The notes under the pieces are model-generated. The model was not told the DNA's origin, made no database searches, and saw only the letters and a list, made by a program, of their open reading frames with translations. 64,000 nt of DNA from Streptomyces noursei (lineage in GTDB: Bacteria > Actinomycetota > Actinomycetes > Streptomycetales > Streptomycetaceae), in assembly GCF_001646665.1 (NCBI RefSeq), contig NZ_LWBU01000090.1, forward strand, positions 148,448 through 212,447, written 5' to 3'. Within the stretch, counting starts at the first letter, position 1, and each line of letters begins with the position of its first letter. The translations under genes and the position numbers were made by a program. Shown here piece by piece: positions 8,946 to 19,060 of the stretch.

Positions 8946-9788
8946 TCAGAGCACCTTTCCGGTGGGGCCGGCGGGGGCATCCTCCGGTCGCCGGAGCAGG
9001 GCGATGGAGCCGGAGACCGTGGTGGCCTTCAGCGTCCCCCTGCCCTCGCCGAGCGTGCCGGTGATCTTCTTGGCGCCCCACTGGCCGGTGACCCGCAGGT
9101 CGTCGAAGGCGTTGGAGACGGCACCGCCGAGGGTGTTGGCCTCGACCTGCGCGTTCGCCGGGTGCGGCAGCCGGATGGCGACCTCCCCGGAGACGGTGGT
9201 GAGCCGGATGTCGGCGGGCCGTTCGGCGGGGTCCAGGTCGACGACCATGTCGCCGCTGACCGACTCGGCGCGCACCGAGGTGCCGGACCCGTCGACGACA
9301 GTGAGGTCGCCCGACACGGACTTGAAGCGCAGGTCCCCGGTGACGGCCTGGGCCTCCACGTCGCCCGAGACGGTGTCGGCGTGGACCTCGCCGGACAGGC
9401 CGACGAGCGTGGTGTCGCCGGTGACGCCGCGTACGTCCGTACGCCCCCGGATGCCGGAAACCACGGCCCCGGCGCCGATCACGCCCACCTCCACGCGGGC
9501 GCCCGCCGGGACGGCGAGCGAGACGACCGCGCTGCGGTGGCGGTTCTTGGGGTCGAGCCAGGAGAGGAACCCGTGCCAGGGCAGGTCCTCGTACCCGATC
9601 GTCAGCGTGGAGCCCTCGTAGGTGACGACCAGGGGTGGGCCCTCGACCTCGGAGACCTCCAGCCGGGCCGGGCCCTCGTCGGTGCCGACGACGTTCACGG
9701 TCCCGTTGACGACGCGCACGTTCAGCGCCGTCACGGGTTCGTCGTCGAGGGTCAGTTTCGTCGGCTCGGTGACGGACCACTCCGGCAT
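8946..9788 (-). CDS. DUF4097-family beta-strand repeat protein
   Basis: A 280-residue protein with repeated short beta units of the adhesin-like DUF4097 family: VRGVTGDTTLVGLSGEVHADTVSGDVEAQAVTGDLRFKSVSGDLTV and more, about 120-270, predicted to form a right-handed beta solenoid. There is no signal peptide or membrane segment, so it is probably cytoplasmic. Start ATG 9788 has GAGGAGG upstream. It is followed within 1 nt by padR. DUF4097/PadR pairing is a recurring arrangement; the molecular role is unknown. Confidence 0.85.
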   Translation of the reverse strand: MPEWSVTEPTKLTLDDEPVTALNVRVVNGTVNVVGTDEGPARLEVSEVEGPPLVVTYEGSTLTIGYEDLPWHGFLSWLDPKNRHRSAVVSLAVPAGARVEVGVIGAGAVVSGIRGRTDVRGVTGDTTLVGLSGEVHADTVSGDVEAQAVTGDLRFKSVSGDLTVVDGSGTSVRAESVSGDMVVDLDPAERPADIRLTTVSGEVAIRLPHPANAQVEANTLGGAVSNAFDDLRVTGQWGAKKITGTLGEGRGTLKATTVSGSIALLRRPEDAPAGPTGKVL

Positions 9789-9806
9789 GGGGCCTCCTCG
9801 GGACAG

Positions 9807-9854
9807 GACGCGATACGCAACATATCGCGTCTCCGGTGAGGACACGATATATCG
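9807..9854 (-). promoter_or_regulatory. PadR-type palindromic operators at the DUF4097-padR promoter
   Basis: GACGCGATA (9807-9815) and TATCGCGTC (9823-9831) form 9-bp arms around 7 nt. A second palindrome CGATATATCG lies at 9845-9854. Both share the core CGATA/TATCG. On the minus strand a TATGTT -10-like element sits within the first palindrome, about 25 nt before the expected leader. AT-rich palindromes of this kind are typical PadR targets. Confidence 0.6.
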
Positions 9855-9910
9855 CGGTTGGGGGAAGTCAAGTGCGCCGAAAGCGGGCAAATTGCCCTAG
9901 CGTAAGGCGC

Positions 9911-10774
9911 ATGAACGCGACTTCCCCAGGCGCGCTGCTGCTCTGCCGGGCCGATGCGGCCGCCGTACGGCCCCCGGCCCTGCTGCTGCGCGAACGGCTG
10001 CTCCTCACCCCGGCGGGGCCCGACTGGACCCTGCTCGTCCCCGAGGGCGCCCCCTGGCGCGACGGCGGCGAACCGGTCGACCGGGTCGTCGCGGGCTGGG
10101 CCGGCGCCCTGGCCATCGGCGTGTCCTGGCCGGTGGTCGCCCTGTGGTGGGACGCGGACCGCGCCGGCTGCGTGCTCGCGACCGGATTCCGCCGCCCCGT
10201 CGGCTACACCTGGCTCGCGGACGGCACTCCCGCCGGCGAGGACGAGGCCATGTACACCTTCGCGGCCCGCCTCGGGCTCGACCCGGTCCTGGACGCCCGC
10301 GACCTCGAACCCCTCATCCGCCCCGACCGGGACGCCGACGCCCCAGCCCGCCTGGTGGGCCTGACGGCCGTCCTCGCCCGGCACGGCCTCACCCTGCCAC
10401 CGGGCATCGCGCCCGGCGAACCGGCCACCCGCCTGTGGGCGACCGCCGAGGTCGAGGGCGCGGAGCCGATCGCGTGGCAGGGCTGGCTCGATGCCGTACG
10501 CACCGAGCTGGACGCCGTCGAGGAGGGCCCCCTCGGCCCCTGGCTGCTCGGCCCACGGGCCCGCGCGCTCGCCACCGCCCAACTGGCGGCCGGGGTCCCC
10601 CTGCTCGTCTGGGCGATCGGCCGGCGCAGCCCGGGCTGGGCGACGGCCGCGGCACTGCTGATCACCCGCGGCGCACTGGGCCTCGCCTACGACCGCCTGC
10701 GCACCCCGGCCGCCGCAGCCCCCGTGACCGCCCCCGCCACCATGAGCGGCCCGGCCGGCCGCGGTGGCCGCTGA
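9911..10774 (+). CDS. Hypothetical protein with C-terminal hydrophobic segments
   Basis: A 287-residue protein I cannot assign to a family. The first ~200 residues look globular (TLLVPEGAPWRDGGEPVDRVVAGWAGALAIG, YTWLADGTPAGEDEAMYTFAARLGLDP); two short hydrophobic stretches near the C-terminus (AAGVPLLVWAIG, ATAAALLITRGALGLAY) could anchor it to the membrane. TAGCGT at 9898-9903 lies 7 nt before ATG 9911 with no Shine-Dalgarno, so a leaderless mRNA is likely. It is divergent from the DUF4097 operon and abuts the stop of the DUF6104 gene. Confidence 0.7.
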   Translation: MNATSPGALLLCRADAAAVRPPALLLRERLLLTPAGPDWTLLVPEGAPWRDGGEPVDRVVAGWAGALAIGVSWPVVALWWDADRAGCVLATGFRRPVGYTWLADGTPAGEDEAMYTFAARLGLDPVLDARDLEPLIRPDRDADAPARLVGLTAVLARHGLTLPPGIAPGEPATRLWATAEVEGAEPIAWQGWLDAVRTELDAVEEGPLGPWLLGPRARALATAQLAAGVPLLVWAIGRRSPGWATAAALLITRGALGLAYDRLRTPAAAAPVTAPATMSGPAGRGGR

Positions 10775-10957
10775 CTACTCGTCGTCGTCCTCGTCGTCGA
10801 GCCGCGCCAGCCAGGTGGCCAGGCGCTCGACGGGCACCTCGAAGTCGGGGTTGAGATCGACGAACGTACGCAGCTGCTCGGCGAGCCACTCGAAGGTGAC
10901 CTCCTCCTCGCCGCGCCGCTTCTCCAGCTCCTCGATGCCACGGTCGGTGAAGTACAA
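10775..10957 (-). CDS. DUF6104 small acidic protein
   Basis: A 60-residue protein (YFTDRGIEELEKRRGEEEVTFEWLAEQLRTFVDLNPDFEVPVERLATWLARLDDEDDDE) I recognise as the short DUF6104 family of streptomycetes. It is helical with a strongly acidic tail. The start codon is TTG at 10957, supported by AGGAG 7 nt upstream. It follows the 2-oxoglutarate decarboxylase gene on the same strand but behind a strong terminator, so it is probably transcribed separately. Function unknown. Confidence 0.75.
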   Translation of the reverse strand: MYFTDRGIEELEKRRGEEEVTFEWLAEQLRTFVDLNPDFEVPVERLATWLARLDDEDDDE

Positions 10958-11027
10958 GACGTGCTCCTGATGCCTGCTCGATGTCCCCCCAAGGGTATGG
11001 CGTCCCCCGCCCCGCCCGGCAACGCCA

Positions 11028-11063
11028 CAGGGCCCGGCCCCGCGGGTGCGGGGCCGGGCCCTG
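11028..11063 (-). terminator. Terminator of the 2-oxoglutarate decarboxylase gene
   Basis: Perfect 16-bp arms (11028-11043, 11048-11063) around a 4-nt loop, 20 bases after the stop on the minus strand. Confidence 0.85.
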
Positions 11064-11083
11064 GTGGGTGGTGCGGGCGCCGG

Positions 11084-14000
11084 TCAGGCGTCGAAGACCT
11101 CCGCGACCAGCTGGGCCTGCTCGGCCTCGTGGCGCTTCTTCGAGCCCACCGCCGGGGACGAGCCGTGCGGCCGCGAGATGCGGCGCAGGCGCTCGCCGTG
11201 CGGGATGTCCGCGCCGACCGCCAGGTCGAGGTGGTCGATCAGGTTGAGCGCGATGAACGGCCAGGCACCCTGGTTCGCCGGCTCCTCCTGGGCCCACAGG
11301 TACTTCTCGGCGTTCGGGTACTTGGAGATCTCGGCCTGGAGCTCCGCACCCGGCAGCGGGTACAGGCGCTCGAGGCGGATGATCGCCGTGTCCGTGACGC
11401 CGCGCTTGACCCGCTCGGCCTCCAGGTCGTAGTAGACCTTGCCCGCGCAGAAGACGACCTTGCGGACGGCGTTCGCGTCCACCGACTCGTCACCGATCAC
11501 CGGGCGGAAGCCGCCGTTGGTGAACTCCTCCGCCTTCGACGCGGCGGCCTTCAGGCGCAGCATCGACTTCGGGGTGAAGACGACCAGCGGCTTGTGGTGC
11601 GGGTTGTGCACCTGCCACCGCAGGAGGTGGAAGTAGTTCGACGGCAGCGTCGGCATGGCGACCGTCATGTTGTTCTGCGCGCACAGCTGGAGGAAGCGCT
11701 CCGGGCGGGCCGAGGAGTGGTCCGGGCCCTGGCCCTCGTAGCCGTGCGGCAGCAGCAGCGTGACGCCGGAGGTCTGGCCCCACTTCTGCTCGGCCGAGGA
11801 GATGAACTCGTCCACGACGGTCTGCGCGCCGTTGACGAAGTCACCGAACTGGGCCTCCCACATCACGAGGGCGTCCGGGCGGGCCAGCGAGTAGCCGTAC
11901 TCGAAGCCCATCGCCGCGTACTCGCTGAGCAGCGAGTCGTAGACGTTGTAGCGGGCCTGCTCCTCGGAGAGGTACTGCAGCGGGGTGTAGTCCTCGCCGG
12001 TCTCCTGGTCCACCAGCACCGCGTGGCGCTGGCCGAAGGTGCCGCGGCGGGTGTCCTGGCCGGCGAGCCGGACCGGGGTGCCCTCCATCAGCAGCGAACC
12101 GATGGCGAGGGTCTCGCCCATGCCCCAGTCGATCGTGCCGTCGTCGATGGAGGCGGCACGGCGTTGGAGCTGCGGCATCAGGCGCGGGTGCACCTTGATG
12201 CGGTCGGGGATGTTCACCTGCGACTCGGCGATCCGCTTCACGATCTCCTGGGAGACCGCGGTGGTGACGGCGACCGGGAACTCGGCCTGCGGTTCCGGGC
12301 TGTGCGCCGTGCCGGGCTGCGAGGTCGCCTCGCGGACCTCCGCGAACACCTTCTCCAGCTGGCCCTGGAAGTCCTGGAGCGCCTGCTCCGCCTCTTCCAG
12401 CGTGATGTCGCCACGGCCGATCAGCGACTCGGTGTACAGCTTGCGCACCGACCGCTTCTTGTCGATGAGGCTGTACATCTGCGGGTTGGTGAACTGCGGG
12501 TTGTCGCCCTCGTTGTGACCGCGGCGGCGGTAGCAGATGAGGTCGATCACGACGTCCTTGTTGAACGTCTGGCGGAACTCGAAGGCGAGCCGCGCCACGC
12601 GGACCACGGCCTCCGGGTCGTCGCCGTTCACGTGGAAGATCGGCGCCTCGATCATGCGGGCCACGTCGGTCGCGTACATCGAGGAGCGCGACGACTCCGG
12701 GGCGGCGGTGAAGCCGACCTGGTTGTTGATGACGATGTGGACCGTGCCGCCGGTGCGGTAGCCGCGCAGCTGCGACATGTTGAGCGTCTCGGCCACGACG
12801 CCCTGGCCGGCGAAGGCCGCGTCGCCGTGGAGGGCGACGGGCAGGACGGTGAAGTCCGTGCCGCCCTTGTTGATGACGTCCTGCTTGGCGCGGACGACAC
12901 CCTCCAGGACCGGGTCGACCGCCTCCAGGTGGGAGGGGTTGGCGACCAGCGAGACCTTGATCTGCTCGCCGTCGAGGCCGGTGAAGGTGCCCTCGGCGCC
13001 CAGGTGGTACTTCACGTCGCCGGAGCCGTGCATCGACTTCGGGTCGAGGTTGCCCTCGAACTCGCGGAAGATCTGCGCGTACGACTTGCCGACGATGTTC
13101 GCGAGGACGTTCAGCCGGCCGCGGTGGGCCATGCCGATGACGACCTCGTCCAGGCGGGACTCGGCCGCCGAGTCGATGACCGCGTCCAGCAGCGGGATGA
13201 CGGACTCGCCGCCCTCCAGCGAGAACCGCTTCTGGCCGACGTACTTGGTCTGCAGGAACGTCTCGAACGCCTCGGCGGCGTTGAGGCGGCGCAGGATCCG
13301 CAGCTGCTCCTCGCGCTCCGGCTTGGAGTGCGGGCGCTCGACGCGGTCCTGGATCCACTTGCGCTGCTTGGGGTCCTGGATGTGCATGAACTCGATGCCG
13401 GTGGTGCGGCAGTACGAGTCGCGCAGCACGCCGAGGATGTCGCGCAGCTTCATCATCGACTTGCCGCCGAAGCCGCCGACGGCGAACTCCCGCTCCAGGT
13501 CCCAGAGCGTCAGGCCGTGCTCGGTGATGTCCAGGTCGGGGTGCTTGCGCTGGCGGTACTCCAGCGGGTCGGTGTCGGCCATGACGTGGCCCCGGACCCG
13601 GTAGGAGTGGATCAGCTCGAAGACGCGCGCGGCCTTGGTGACGTCGTCGTCGTGCGACGCGTCGATGTCCTTGAGCCAGCGGACCGGCTCGTAGGGGATG
13701 CGCAGCGACTCGAAGACGTCGTCGTAGAAGCCGTCCTCGCCGAGGAGGAGGTTCGCGACGATGCGCAGGAACTCGCCGGACGCCGCACCCTGGATGACCC
13801 GGTGGTCGTACGTCGAGGTGAGGGTCATCACCTTGGAGATGCCCAGCTTGTTCAGGGTGTCCTGCGACGTGCCCTGGAACTCGGCCGGGTAGTCCATCGA
13901 GCCGACGCCCATGATGACCGACTGACCGGGCATCAGACGCGGCACGGAGTGGACGGTGCCCAGGCCGCCGGGGTTGGTCAGCGAGACGGTGACGCCGGTG

Positions 14001-14920
14001 AAGTCGTCCATCGTCAGCTTGTTGTTGCGGGCGCGGCGGACGATGTCCTCGTACGCCTGCCAGAACTCGAAGAAGCCGAGCGTCTCGGCCTTCTTGATGC
14101 CCGCGACGACCAGCTGGCGCTCGCCGTTCGGCTTGACCAGGTCGATGGCCAGACCGAAGTTGACGTGCTCCGGCTTCACCAGGACCGGCTTGCCGTCCTT
14201 CTCGCCGTACGAGTGGTTCATCGACGGCATGGCCTTGATGGCCTGCACCATCGCGTACCCGATGAGGTGCGTGAAGGAGATCTTCCCGCCGCGGGCGCGC
14301 TTGAGGTGGTTGTTGATGACGATGCGGTTGTCGAACAGCAGCTTCACCGGGACCGCGCGGACCGAGGTGGCGGTCGGCAGCTCCAGCGAGGCGTTCATGT
14401 TCTTGGCGACCGCGGCGGCCGGGCCGCGCAGCGGCACGTACTCCGGACCGGCGGCGGGCTCGGCCTTGGCGGCGGCCGGCTTCGCGGCGGGCTTGGCGGC
14501 GGGCGCCGGCTTCGCGGCGGGAGCGGCGGCCGGGGCCGGGGCCTGCGCGGCGGGCGCGGGCGCGGGCTTCGCGGCGGGAGCAGCGGCCTGTGCGGGTGCC
14601 GCTGCTGCCGGCTGCGCCGGGGTGGCCGGGGCCTGGGCCTGCGGTGCCGGGGCCTGGCCGGCGGAGCCGGTGCTCGCAGCCCCCGCGGCTACGGCACCCT
14701 CGCCCGCGGGCTTGTCCGCCGAGCCGGACGAGGCGCCCGGCTTGTAGTCGGCGAAGAAGTCCCACCAGGCACGGTCGACCGAATTCGGGTCCTGGAGGTA
14801 CTGCTGGTAGATCTCGTCGACGAGCCACTCATTGGCACCGAACGCGGCGGCAGGGTTCGAAGGACCCTGCCCGTCTTGGTCGGTCGAGATACTCGAGTTA
14901 CTGGGGGACTGAGACGACAC
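11084..14920 (-). CDS. kgd: Multifunctional 2-oxoglutarate decarboxylase/dehydrogenase (E2-E1 fusion)
   Basis: A 1278-residue actinobacterial fusion acting in the TCA cycle. The N-terminal E1 peripheral-binding segment ([27 protein letters not shown]) is followed by an Ala/Pro/Lys-rich linker, then a dihydrolipoyl acyltransferase-like domain ending in [16 protein letters not shown], then the thiamine-diphosphate E1 ([46 protein letters not shown]). There is no lipoyl domain, as in mycobacterial Kgd/SucA, so lipoate must come from another E2. The frame is open to GTG 14947, but GTG 14920 ([10 protein letters not shown]) has GAGGGCGG upstream and gives the usual N-terminus. Confidence 0.93.
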   Translation of the reverse strand: MSSQSPSNSSISTDQDGQGPSNPAAAFGANEWLVDEIYQQYLQDPNSVDRAWWDFFADYKPGASSGSADKPAGEGAVAAGAASTGSAGQAPAPQAQAPATPAQPAAAAPAQAAAPAAKPAPAPAAQAPAPAAAPAAKPAPAAKPAAKPAAAKAEPAAGPEYVPLRGPAAAVAKNMNASLELPTATSVRAVPVKLLFDNRIVINNHLKRARGGKISFTHLIGYAMVQAIKAMPSMNHSYGEKDGKPVLVKPEHVNFGLAIDLVKPNGERQLVVAGIKKAETLGFFEFWQAYEDIVRRARNNKLTMDDFTGVTVSLTNPGGLGTVHSVPRLMPGQSVIMGVGSMDYPAEFQGTSQDTLNKLGISKVMTLTSTYDHRVIQGAASGEFLRIVANLLLGEDGFYDDVFESLRIPYEPVRWLKDIDASHDDDVTKAARVFELIHSYRVRGHVMADTDPLEYRQRKHPDLDITEHGLTLWDLEREFAVGGFGGKSMMKLRDILGVLRDSYCRTTGIEFMHIQDPKQRKWIQDRVERPHSKPEREEQLRILRRLNAAEAFETFLQTKYVGQKRFSLEGGESVIPLLDAVIDSAAESRLDEVVIGMAHRGRLNVLANIVGKSYAQIFREFEGNLDPKSMHGSGDVKYHLGAEGTFTGLDGEQIKVSLVANPSHLEAVDPVLEGVVRAKQDVINKGGTDFTVLPVALHGDAAFAGQGVVAETLNMSQLRGYRTGGTVHIVINNQVGFTAAPESSRSSMYATDVARMIEAPIFHVNGDDPEAVVRVARLAFEFRQTFNKDVVIDLICYRRRGHNEGDNPQFTNPQMYSLIDKKRSVRKLYTESLIGRGDITLEEAEQALQDFQGQLEKVFAEVREATSQPGTAHSPEPQAEFPVAVTTAVSQEIVKRIAESQVNIPDRIKVHPRLMPQLQRRAASIDDGTIDWGMGETLAIGSLLMEGTPVRLAGQDTRRGTFGQRHAVLVDQETGEDYTPLQYLSEEQARYNVYDSLLSEYAAMGFEYGYSLARPDALVMWEAQFGDFVNGAQTVVDEFISSAEQKWGQTSGVTLLLPHGYEGQGPDHSSARPERFLQLCAQNNMTVAMPTLPSNYFHLLRWQVHNPHHKPLVVFTPKSMLRLKAAASKAEEFTNGGFRPVIGDESVDANAVRKVVFCAGKVYYDLEAERVKRGVTDTAIIRLERLYPLPGAELQAEISKYPNAEKYLWAQEEPANQGAWPFIALNLIDHLDLAVGADIPHGERLRRISRPHGSSPAVGSKKRHEAEQAQLVAEVFDA

Positions 14921-15189
14921 GGCGGCAACCGCCCTCTTCCGCTTCACAAGGTGATGGACAGCGGAAATAAAGGCTACGCCTCCCCGGCCGGGACGTGCAG
15001 GCCGGGCATGCCATCGTCGCGTAGATCACATCCGAGGACGTGTTTCGTCGCTATAAATGGCGGGAAACAAGCGTGGTTGCCCTGTGAATGGGTACACGGC
15101 GCCGCGGCTGCGGCCCCGGACGGCGCACAGCCTCGGCCACGTCCCGTACACGTATACGCAGAACGCGCGCTTCCGGTTCGAACCCTACG

Positions 15190-16272
15190 TCAACCGCGAG
15201 GCTGAGGGATCCCTGGAAGAGTGACCTGAATACGGCATCCACGTGCGGATTCGGCCACACCGATGCGCCCGCCGTGCAGATCGACCGCCCAGCGGGCGAT
15301 CGCCAGGCCCAGGCCGGTGCCGCCGTCGCTGTCCGGGCCGTGCGGCGAGGCGACCCCGCCCCGGTTGAACCGCTCGAAGACCTTGTGCCGCTCCGACTCC
15401 GGGATGCCCGGTCCCTCGTCCACCACTTCCAGGTCCAGCGACTCCGGCTGCCGGCCCCGCCGGGCCCGTACCGTCACCCGGCCGTGCGGCGGGGAGTGCT
15501 TGACCGCGTTGTCGATCAGGTTCGCCACCACCTGGTGCAGCCGCTCGCTGTCCGCGTGCGCGGTCAGCTCGGGCGGCGACACGTCCAGGTGCAGGTGCAC
15601 GTCCGTGCGCGTGTGGCTGCCCGAGCCGGAGCTGAGCCCGCGCTGCGCGGCGGCCAGATTGGCCTCCTTCAGCACCCCCGACAGGTACGGCCACACCTCG
15701 AAGCGCCGCGACCGCAGCGGTACGACACCGTTGTCGAGCCGTGACAGGTCCAGCAGCGTCTCCACCAGCCGGCCCAGCCGCTCGGTCTGCTTCAGCGCCG
15801 TGCGCATCGTCTCCGGATCGGCGGCGGACACCCCGTCCACCACGTTCTCCAGCACCGCGCGGAGCGCCGCGATCGGGGTGCGCAGCTCGTGCGAGACGTT
15901 GGCCACCAGCTCCTTGCGGTGCCGGTCCACGGCCTCCAGGTCGTCCGCCATGCGGTTGATGGTGGAGGCCAGGTCGCCGAGCTCGTCCCGGCGGTCGGCG
16001 CCGCGCACCCGGCGCGTGTAGTCGCCGTGCGAGATCGACTTCGCCACCGTGTTCATCTCGTCCAGCGGCGCGGTCAGGCCGTGCGCCACGAACTGGGTGA
16101 TCAGCAGCGTGGCGATCACCGAGAAGACGGTGATGAAACGCAGCTCGGTCTCCGTGCGCAGGGCCACCATCAGCAGCCCGGTCGTGATGAAGACCGAGAC
16201 GACGACGAGCGTGCCCAGTTTGGTCTTGATCGAGATCGAGACCGAACGCAGCCGGGACCGGAGCGACGTCAT
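15190..16272 (-). CDS. Two-component sensor histidine kinase
   Basis: A 360-residue inner-membrane kinase. Two hydrophobic segments (LGTLVVVSVFITTGLLMVAL and FITVFSVIATLLITQFVAHG) enclose only a few residues, so there is almost no extracellular sensor domain. Then a HAMP domain, the phosphoacceptor box (ANVSHELRTPIAAL), N box (NLIDNAVKHS), and G boxes (DEGPGIPESE; GGTGLGLAIA). Its start overlaps the response-regulator stop by 4 nt (16269-16272), giving one coupled operon. Input signal unknown; intramembrane sensing is a reasonable inference from the short loop. Confidence 0.92.
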   Translation of the reverse strand: MTSLRSRLRSVSISIKTKLGTLVVVSVFITTGLLMVALRTETELRFITVFSVIATLLITQFVAHGLTAPLDEMNTVAKSISHGDYTRRVRGADRRDELGDLASTINRMADDLEAVDRHRKELVANVSHELRTPIAALRAVLENVVDGVSAADPETMRTALKQTERLGRLVETLLDLSRLDNGVVPLRSRRFEVWPYLSGVLKEANLAAAQRGLSSGSGSHTRTDVHLHLDVSPPELTAHADSERLHQVVANLIDNAVKHSPPHGRVTVRARRGRQPESLDLEVVDEGPGIPESERHKVFERFNRGGVASPHGPDSDGGTGLGLAIARWAVDLHGGRIGVAESARGCRIQVTLPGIPQPRG

Positions 16273-17006
16273 GGGGCGGGCGTCTCCAGGGCGTATCCGA
16301 CACCGTGCACCGTACGGATCCGCTCGGCGCCGATCTTGCGGCGCAGCGCCTTGATGTGGCTGTCCACGGTCCTGGTGCCCGACGCGTCCGCCCAGTCCCA
16401 GACCTCGGCGAGCAGCTGCTCGCGGGAGAGGACCGCGCGGGGCGTGTTCGCCAGGCAGACCAGCAGGTCGAACTCGGTCGGCGTGAGGTGGACGTCCTCG
16501 CCGCGCACCCGCACCCGCCGCTGCGCGTGGTCGATCTCCAGCTCGCCGAGCCGCAGGATGCCGCTGCGCGGCGTGACGGCCGCCAGCGCCGCCCGCTCGA
16601 CGCGCCGCAGCAGCACGTGCACGCGGGCCGCCAGCTCCCGCATCGAGAACGGCTTGGTCATGTAGTCGTCGGCGCCGACCCCGAGGCCGACCAGCATGTC
16701 GGTCTCGTCGTCACGGGCCGTCAGCATCAGCACCGGAACCGGCCGCTGGGCCTGCACCCGGCGGCACACCTCCAAGCCGTCGAAGCCCGGCAGCATGATG
16801 TCGAGCACCATCAGGTCGGGCTGCCACGCCTCGGCGGCGTCCACGGCCGCCGGGCCGTCGGTGGCCGTCTGCACCAGGAAGCCCTCGGCCCGCAGCCGGG
16901 CGGAGATGGCCTCGACGATGGTGGTGTCGTCCTCGACGACCAGCACGCGGCGCTGCGTACCCGGCGCGACCGCCGTGCCGGTTTGGCTGGTGTGTGTCTG
17001 CTCCAT
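16269..17006 (-). CDS. OmpR/PhoB-family response regulator
   Basis: A 245-residue regulator with receiver domain (VLVVEDDTTIVEAI, phosphorylatable Asp in LMVLDIMLPGFDGLE, TARDDETDMLVGL, YMTKPFSMRELAARV) and a C-terminal winged helix (LTPTEFDLLVCLANTPRAVLSREQLLAEVWD, TRTVDSHIKALRRKIG). Start ATG 17006 has a G-rich Shine-Dalgarno (AGGGGCGGGG). It is transcribed first, with the kinase overlapping its stop. Targets are not evident here. Confidence 0.93.
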   Translation of the reverse strand: MEQTHTSQTGTAVAPGTQRRVLVVEDDTTIVEAISARLRAEGFLVQTATDGPAAVDAAEAWQPDLMVLDIMLPGFDGLEVCRRVQAQRPVPVLMLTARDDETDMLVGLGVGADDYMTKPFSMRELAARVHVLLRRVERAALAAVTPRSGILRLGELEIDHAQRRVRVRGEDVHLTPTEFDLLVCLANTPRAVLSREQLLAEVWDWADASGTRTVDSHIKALRRKIGAERIRTVHGVGYALETPAP

Positions 17007-17088
17007 CGCCCCGCCCCTGTCGCGTCCTGCGCGAGCGTGTAGATCCGTGTGTTCGGTCAGCAGCGTAAAGGCACCGACCGCGTCCCGG

Positions 17089-17862
17089 CTACGCAGGGCG
17101 AACGGCGAGGTGGACCACGTCCGGTACGCCCCGGGCAACCGGGACCTCTTCGGTTCTTACCCCGCTGAACCCGGCATTCCGCAATGACTCTTCGAAATCG
17201 GCGGAGGGCCTGGCGGACCAGACGGCGAGTACTCCGCCGGGGTTCAGCCGGGCCGCGCAGGCCGCCAGACCGGCGGGGGAGTAGAGGCTGTCGTTGTCCT
17301 CGGTGACGGTCCAGTCGGGGCCGTTGTCGATGTCCAGGCAGAGCGCGTCGAAGGTGTCGGGCGAGGTGCGGACGTACGCCACGAGGTCGTCGTGGACCAG
17401 CACCGTGCGCGGGTCGGCGAGGGCCTCGCCGGAGATGCGGGCGAGCGGCCCCTCCCGGTGCCAGTCGATGATCGCCTCCTCGCGCTCGACGACCGCGATG
17501 CGGCCCCACGCGGGCTCGGCGGCGGCGTGCGCCAGGGAGAACCCGACCCCCAGCCCCCCGACGAGGACGGCCGGGTGCGGGCGGGCCCCGAGGGTCCGCA
17601 GGGCCGCGTCGACCAGCAGCCGCTCGGAGCGCCCGTCGGAGGTGTCCATCAGGAAGGTGCCGTTGGCGATGATCTCGAAGTCGTCGCCCCGCCGGCGCAG
17701 CACCACCTCGCCGTACGGGCCCTCGCGGCGGTCGAGCGTCACGGGGGCGGCCGCCGGAGCGGTGGCGGCGGTGCCGCCGGTGGCGGTGTCCCCGGTGGCG
17801 GCGGGCACGGGCGTGGTCACGGGCGTGGTCACGGATGCGGTCACGGGAGTCGTCACGGCCAT
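17089..17862 (-). CDS. Spermidine synthase-like methyltransferase-fold protein
   Basis: A 257-residue protein with a polyamine-synthase-type Rossmann domain: LLVDAALRTLG, AVLVGGLGVGFSLAHA (motif I, about 110), IAVVEREEAIIDWHR (acidic ribose-binding Glu) and DALCLDIDNGPDWTV. The polyamine-binding residues of true spermidine synthases are not obvious, so substrate is open. The first ~45 residues are Thr/Pro/Val/Ala repeats encoded by degenerate GTCACGG repeats at about 17805-17860, so the true start could lie further in. ATG 17862 is supported by TACGCT (minus strand, 17875-17870) 7 nt upstream, a leaderless arrangement. Confidence 0.75.
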   Translation of the reverse strand: MAVTTPVTASVTTPVTTPVPAATGDTATGGTAATAPAAAPVTLDRREGPYGEVVLRRRGDDFEIIANGTFLMDTSDGRSERLLVDAALRTLGARPHPAVLVGGLGVGFSLAHAAAEPAWGRIAVVEREEAIIDWHREGPLARISGEALADPRTVLVHDDLVAYVRTSPDTFDALCLDIDNGPDWTVTEDNDSLYSPAGLAACAARLNPGGVLAVWSARPSADFEESLRNAGFSGVRTEEVPVARGVPDVVHLAVRPA

Positions 17863-18052
17863 GATCCTCAGCGTAGCGAGGGGCCGGCCGCGCGGTCCGG
17901 GATTTGTCCTGCTCCCGGCACGGCCGGGGCGGGAGCGCCCCGGCCGCCCGGTGTGATCCATGTCATGGACGCGGACACACATGATCGCGTTGGCTGGGGC
18001 AAGGGAGACCCGGGGGCGTTGCGCAGGGTGGTCGACGAGGAAGGGCGGCACG

Positions 18053-18838
18053 GTGCTCCAGCTCCGCACGCGTGGGACGGACGGCGGCGCCGAGCTGCTG
18101 AAGGGCGTCCCCGGTCAGCGCACGGCCACCGTGACACCCGCGCCCGCCCCGGCCCCCGCGGCTGCGGCCCCGGACGCGGCTCCCGGCCGCATGCAAGGTC
18201 CCGCCCGGCGACGGACCGGGCGGCTCGGACGCGCGGGGCGGCTGCTGCCCACGCCGGCGGGGACACCGTTCACCTTCGGCTACGCCCTGGTCCTGCTCGC
18301 CACGTCGCTCTTCGCCGAGTACGGCGACCCCGGCACCGTCGCCGGCCTGCTGCACGCCTCCAGCACCGACGTCGCCCACCTCTCCCGTACGCCCCTGCTG
18401 GTGCTGGTCGCCAGCGCGCTGTGGGTGGCGGGCGGGCTCCTCTCCCCGTACGCCATCGGGTTCGTCTTCGTCCTCACGGCACTGGAGCGCCGCATCGGGG
18501 CGTGGCGGACGGCGGCCGTGTTCCTGGTGGGGCACGTGGTGGCGACCCTCGCCACCGAGATCCCGGTGGCGCTGTCCGTACTGGCGGGGCACCTGCCGGA
18601 CACGTCGCTGCACCGGCTGGACTACGGCATCAGCTTCGGGCTGATGGCGTCCGTCGGGGCGCTCGCCGGGCTGCTCACCCCGGTGGCGCGCGGGCTGGTG
18701 CTGGCGTGGGTCTCGGTGATGCTCCTCCAGGACCTGGTGGCCTTCGAGGACCCGCTCACCAACTGGGGCCACCCGCTCGCCCTGGCGGTGGGCGCCGGCT
18801 GCGGGCCCCTCCTGCGCCGGGCGGGGCGCCGGATCTAG
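18053..18838 (+). CDS. Rhomboid-like intramembrane protein
   Basis: About 261 residues with five or six membrane segments (FGYALVLLATSLFA, LLVLVASALWVAGGLL, AIGFVFVLTALE, AAVFLVGHVVATLA, GISFGLMASVGALAGLL, LVLAWVSVMLLQDLV). GISFG in one helix and NWGHPLALAVG in a later one are placed like the Ser and His of rhomboid proteases, so activity is possible but unproven. The frame is open from ATG 17960, but GTG 18053 has GAGGAAGGG at ideal spacing and removes a non-hydrophobic 31-residue extension. The long Ala/Pro-rich N-terminal tail is cytoplasmic. Confidence 0.75.
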   Translation: MLQLRTRGTDGGAELLKGVPGQRTATVTPAPAPAPAAAAPDAAPGRMQGPARRRTGRLGRAGRLLPTPAGTPFTFGYALVLLATSLFAEYGDPGTVAGLLHASSTDVAHLSRTPLLVLVASALWVAGGLLSPYAIGFVFVLTALERRIGAWRTAAVFLVGHVVATLATEIPVALSVLAGHLPDTSLHRLDYGISFGLMASVGALAGLLTPVARGLVLAWVSVMLLQDLVAFEDPLTNWGHPLALAVGAGCGPLLRRAGRRI

Positions 18839-19060
18839 GCCGGTTCCGCGCGGCGCGGCCCTGGGCCCGGCGCAGGCGTAATGACTGAAGCGGTGGTGGA
18901 GTAATTACGGTTCGGGGCGAGGGTGCGGCGCTAGGGGGTTTCTGTCCGTCATGAAGTGACAAAAAGGGTCGAGTTGGACACTCCTTGTTCCACCTGACGC
19001 CGAGCCGCCGGGTCTCCGGCGCCGCCGCGTCACAGTGGACCGAAGGAGACAGAACGCAGC

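Noticed and set aside
14920..14947. Upstream GTG 14947 as kgd start
   Set aside because: No ribosome-binding site there; GTG 14920 has GAGGGCGG and gives the usual N-terminus SSQSPSNSS.
15175..15184. GGTTCGAACC resembling a tRNA T-loop
   Set aside because: Neither strand gives paired T-arm, anticodon or acceptor stems around it; it is just a 10-bp palindrome upstream of kgd.
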